Of a DNA stretch of 8,103 bases, positions 6,536 through 8,103 are shown in pieces. The notes under the pieces are model-generated. The model was given only the letters and a program-made list of their open reading frames with translations. It had not been told where the DNA came from and did no database searches. The DNA comes from Kiritimatiellota bacterium (GTDB lineage Bacteria; Verrucomicrobiota; Kiritimatiellia; JAAZAB01). The position numbers were made by a program, and so were the translations under genes. Position 1 is the first letter of the stretch; each line of letters starts with the position of its first letter. The stretch is taken from positions 1 through 8,103 of the forward strand of contig VSJD01000317.1 in assembly GCA_008636095.1 (NCBI GenBank). The letters are read 5' to 3'.

Positions 6536-7015
6536 TTACTCATCAAAAAGCTGGTTCAGGAAGACGATGTGTTTTTTTTCTTCCTTGATAATGAGATCCA
6601 GCTTGTCCCGACCCAGGGCGGGTGGAACCATATCCTGCATACCGACGTAAAAGACAATCGAATCCTTTTCCATGCCAACGGCAATTCCCAAAATATCGGC
6701 AAATGATTCAGCGCCCTTCAAAATATCCTTGGGCCGGCGTTGAACATCCACTACACGGCGATCGGCCATGGCCCTCAAGTAGGCTTCGGCTTCCTGACCG
6801 GGATCATACGTTGTGGCTTCCTTGTCCTTGCTCGCGAGCTGCCGGCGCAAAGCCGAAAAGGTTGCACAATGTCCGTCTTCCTGCTCGGCGATAATTGTCA
6901 ACAGGCGTTGCTGGGCCGGGAACTGTTTCGCCGCCAGCCGGTAAAAGGCGGCACCATTGCGCTCAATTTGCTCGGCCATTTCAAAAACTTCATCCGCGTT
7001 AAAGATAAATGCCAT
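6536..7015 (-). CDS. Rubrerythrin-like / ferritin-like diiron protein
   Basis: The 159-residue cytoplasmic protein is a four-helix ferritin-like domain with a likely diiron site. Helix 1 carries Glu18 (EQIERNGAAFY), helix 2 the ExxH pair Glu46-His49 (EQEDGHCATF), helix 3 Glu116 (GMEKDSIVFY) and helix 4 the ExxH pair Glu146-His149 (KEEKKHIVFL). This is the pattern of the rubrerythrin-related ferritin-like family. There is no C-terminal rubredoxin domain with CxxC motifs, so it is not a classical rubrerythrin. Likely roles are peroxide or oxygen reduction, or iron handling, which fits the superoxide reductase and flavodiiron genes in the same window. The start is ATG at 7013-7015; the ribosome binding site is weak and a stop lies close upstream in frame. 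It sits 159 bp after the outer-membrane protein gene and 153 bp before the transglutaminase-like gene, both gaps full of repeats, so co-transcription is uncertain. The exact activity cannot be read from the sequence. Confidence 0.85.
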   Translation of the reverse strand: MAFIFNADEVFEMAEQIERNGAAFYRLAAKQFPAQQRLLTIIAEQEDGHCATFSALRRQLASKDKEATTYDPGQEAEAYLRAMADRRVVDVQRRPKDILKGAESFADILGIAVGMEKDSIVFYVGMQDMVPPALGRDKLDLIIKEEKKHIVFLNQLFDE

Positions 7016-7054
7016 TTACACACCCATTTTTAAAAAGCACAAGAGGTTGGCTTG

Positions 7055-7080
7055 CCCTGCGTCGCCCTGGCAAAGCAGGG
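7055..7080. repeat. 26-bp cruciform-type palindromic element, intergenic copy
   Basis: Perfect outer arms CCCTGC (7055-7060) and GCAGGG (7075-7080) enclose an inner GCCCTGGC (7064-7071) flanked by 3-base spacers, the same 6-3-8-3-6 layout as the copy in the permease gene at 2892-2917. It lies between the outer-membrane protein gene and the rubrerythrin-like gene. Confidence 0.7.
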
Positions 7081-7135
7081 AGGTCAGCAACCCGTTGCTT
7101 GTTATTGGTTCTTCGTTTTTCGCTTCACGTGCTTT

Positions 7136-7156
7136 TCCGTCGTCCGTCGTCCGTCT
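7136..7156. repeat. 7-bp TCCGTCG tandem repeat after the outer-membrane protein gene
   Basis: Two perfect TCCGTCG units (7136-7142, 7143-7149) are followed by TCCGTCT (7150-7156). The array starts 18 bp past the stop of the outer-membrane protein gene on the minus strand. It uses the same heptamer as the array after the ATPase gene (4021-4110). Confidence 0.8.
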
Positions 7157-7174
7157 TCACACGGTCGTCTTGAC

Positions 7175-7993
7175 TCAGAAACTATATGCCACTTTGAGCG
7201 TGCCGCGTCCGTTTTCCTCGGCATTGGCGCTCGTACCGCCATAAAGGTTGACGCTAAGATTCTCGACCGGCTTATAGCACATACCACCGTTGAAATAGAT
7301 CGGTACGTCCTTGGTGCTTCCTTGTTCTTTTTCGGTCACTTTCGCTTCCGCCAGCACCGAGAATTGCTCGCTCAGTTCCCAGATAAACGCCACCGCACCT
7401 TCAAAGCGGCCATTGTCGCCGACGTTGGTATCATAGCGTCCATCGAGCACCCAGGTGTACTTGTCAAATGTTGTCGTGCCGACGGCCGCACCGAAAATAG
7501 CGTCCATCTTGCCCAACCCCATATGTTCTTTATCGTCGCCGCTCGGGAACGTGACTTCGACATAGGGTATGACCCATGGATACTTGTAGGTGTATTCATA
7601 GGCCAGCAGTTCGGCGCCAACGGCAACGTCATTGAACCCGTTGTAGTTCTTATTCTTGGCATCCGATTGATCAACGCTGTAGGGAACCTTCGTATAAACC
7701 GTCAGGTTATTGAGCAAGCCATACTTGGCATAGGGCTCAACAGTCGTGGATTTCAACTTGGGATTGGCGTTTTTATCCACAAAAACGCCCTGATAGGACT
7801 TGGGATCAATCTGGGATACGAAATATTCATCATATTGCGCGTAGCTCACGAAGGTACCGACCTCCGCCTTGCCCTTTTCGGGGAAGCGGTTTTCGCGCGT
7901 GAACAACGGACGCATGGATTCGCTTTGCGCCCATCCGGAAGTCGCGATTGTCACGGCCGCCGTAATGACCAAGCCCAATCTTTTCATATTCAT
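7175..7993 (-). CDS. Outer-membrane beta-barrel protein, transporter-like (MetA/phenol-degradation-type family)
   Basis: The 272-residue protein has a Sec signal peptide: Lys4-Arg5, a hydrophobic core (LGLVITAAVTIAT) and a likely cleavage after Ala22 (SGWA-QS). The mature part alternates aromatic and polar residues in beta-hairpin style and ends in VAYSF, the terminal Phe typical of barrels inserted by the BAM complex. Phrases such as YGLLNNLTVYTKVPY, GFNDVAVGAELL and VTFPSGDD resemble the putative outer-membrane transporter family Phenol_MetA_deg (PF13557); this is by eye. Substrate unknown; the family name should not be read as a role in phenol breakdown. The ATG at 7991-7993 has AGGAGAGG at 7997-8004; a second ATG lies two codons later. 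A perfect 10-bp palindrome TCCTATAGGA (8001-8010) overlaps the ribosome binding site. The gene is the first of the minus-strand series in the window. Confidence 0.82.
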   Translation of the reverse strand: MNMKRLGLVITAAVTIATSGWAQSESMRPLFTRENRFPEKGKAEVGTFVSYAQYDEYFVSQIDPKSYQGVFVDKNANPKLKSTTVEPYAKYGLLNNLTVYTKVPYSVDQSDAKNKNYNGFNDVAVGAELLAYEYTYKYPWVIPYVEVTFPSGDDKEHMGLGKMDAIFGAAVGTTTFDKYTWVLDGRYDTNVGDNGRFEGAVAFIWELSEQFSVLAEAKVTEKEQGSTKDVPIYFNGGMCYKPVENLSVNLYGGTSANAEENGRGTLKVAYSF

Positions 7994-8032
7994 TTGCCTC
8001 TCCTATAGGATGATGTCCAGCAATTCTTTAAA

Positions 8033-8061
8033 ACCATACACACATGCATTTTTCAACGCAA
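8033..8061 (-). promoter_or_regulatory. Possible sigma-70-type promoter for the outer-membrane protein gene
   Basis: On the minus strand TTGCGT (8061-8056) and TATGGT (8038-8033) are separated by 17 bases, about 40 bp upstream of the ATG. The -10 matches the consensus at four of six positions and the -35 at three of six, so it would be weak alone. The tandem 15-bp repeat directly upstream might bind an activator. Confidence 0.3.
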
Positions 8062-8090
8062 GCACAAAATGGGCCAGCACAAAATGGGCC
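8061..8090. repeat. Perfect 15-bp tandem duplication upstream of the outer-membrane protein gene
   Basis: AGCACAAAATGGGCC occurs twice without change, at 8061-8075 and 8076-8090. On the minus strand the pair starts at the -35 position of the candidate promoter and extends upstream. The spacing of 15 bp is not a whole number of helical turns, so cooperative binding on one DNA face is not obvious. It may be a simple tandem repeat. Confidence 0.9.
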
Positions 8091-8103
8091 GAAAAATTAG
8101 GCT

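Noticed and set aside
7052..8008. Plus-strand ORF of 318 codons opposite the outer-membrane protein gene
   Set aside because: The minus-strand frame has a signal peptide, a ribosome binding site and a barrel-type C-terminus; the plus-strand frame runs into repeats and has no such support.

Overview
The window reads as chromosomal DNA of a moderately GC-rich, anaerobic or microaerophilic Gram-negative bacterium. An outer-membrane beta-barrel protein with a signal peptide and a terminal Phe indicates an outer membrane. A desulfoferrodoxin-type superoxide reductase, a flavodiiron protein and a rubrerythrin-like diiron protein are the usual oxygen-defence set of strict anaerobes. The style of the intergenic repeats resembles uncultured anaerobic lineages such as the PVC group, Omnitrophota or Deltaproteobacteria, but the lineage is a guess. 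There is no rRNA, tRNA, CRISPR array or complete insertion sequence, and no stretch over 300 bases lacks a gene.

Left part, plus strand (1-1900). A doubtful, AT-richer ORF end (1-189) is followed by superoxide reductase (266-658) and, 63 bp later, a class A flavodiiron protein (722-1900). Together they would reduce superoxide to peroxide, and O2 (or NO) to water (or N2O). No rubredoxin, the expected electron donor, is encoded here.

Middle and right, minus strand (7993 down to 2095). In transcription order: an outer-membrane beta-barrel protein (7993-7175), a rubrerythrin-like protein (7015-6536), a membrane-anchored periplasmic transglutaminase-like protein (6382-4841), an ABC ATPase (4844-4116) and an ABC-2-type permease (3876-2095). 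The transglutaminase and ATPase genes overlap by an ATGA, and the permease follows after a 239-bp repeat-filled spacer. The last three look like one membrane export or cell-envelope module. The plus-strand and minus-strand groups converge on a 194-bp gap at 1901-2094.

The most unusual layer is the repeats. Short-period arrays occupy several gaps: 9-mers in inverted arrays (1934-2008), 8-mers in inverted arrays (3949-4014), the same TCCGTCG 7-mer in two separate gaps (4021-4110 and 7136-7156), and a 15-bp perfect duplication upstream of a possible promoter (8061-8090). Two related 18-bp in-frame tandem repeats (units 14/18 identical, all differences transitions) sit inside two different genes, coding for (NNLAGA)4 in the permease and about three DDSAGA units in the transglutaminase-like protein. 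A 26-bp cruciform-shaped element with the same 6-3-8-3-6 layout occurs once between genes (7055-7080) and once inside the permease gene (2892-2917). This looks like a genome invaded by several small repeat families, some of them tolerated in frame in coding sequence.
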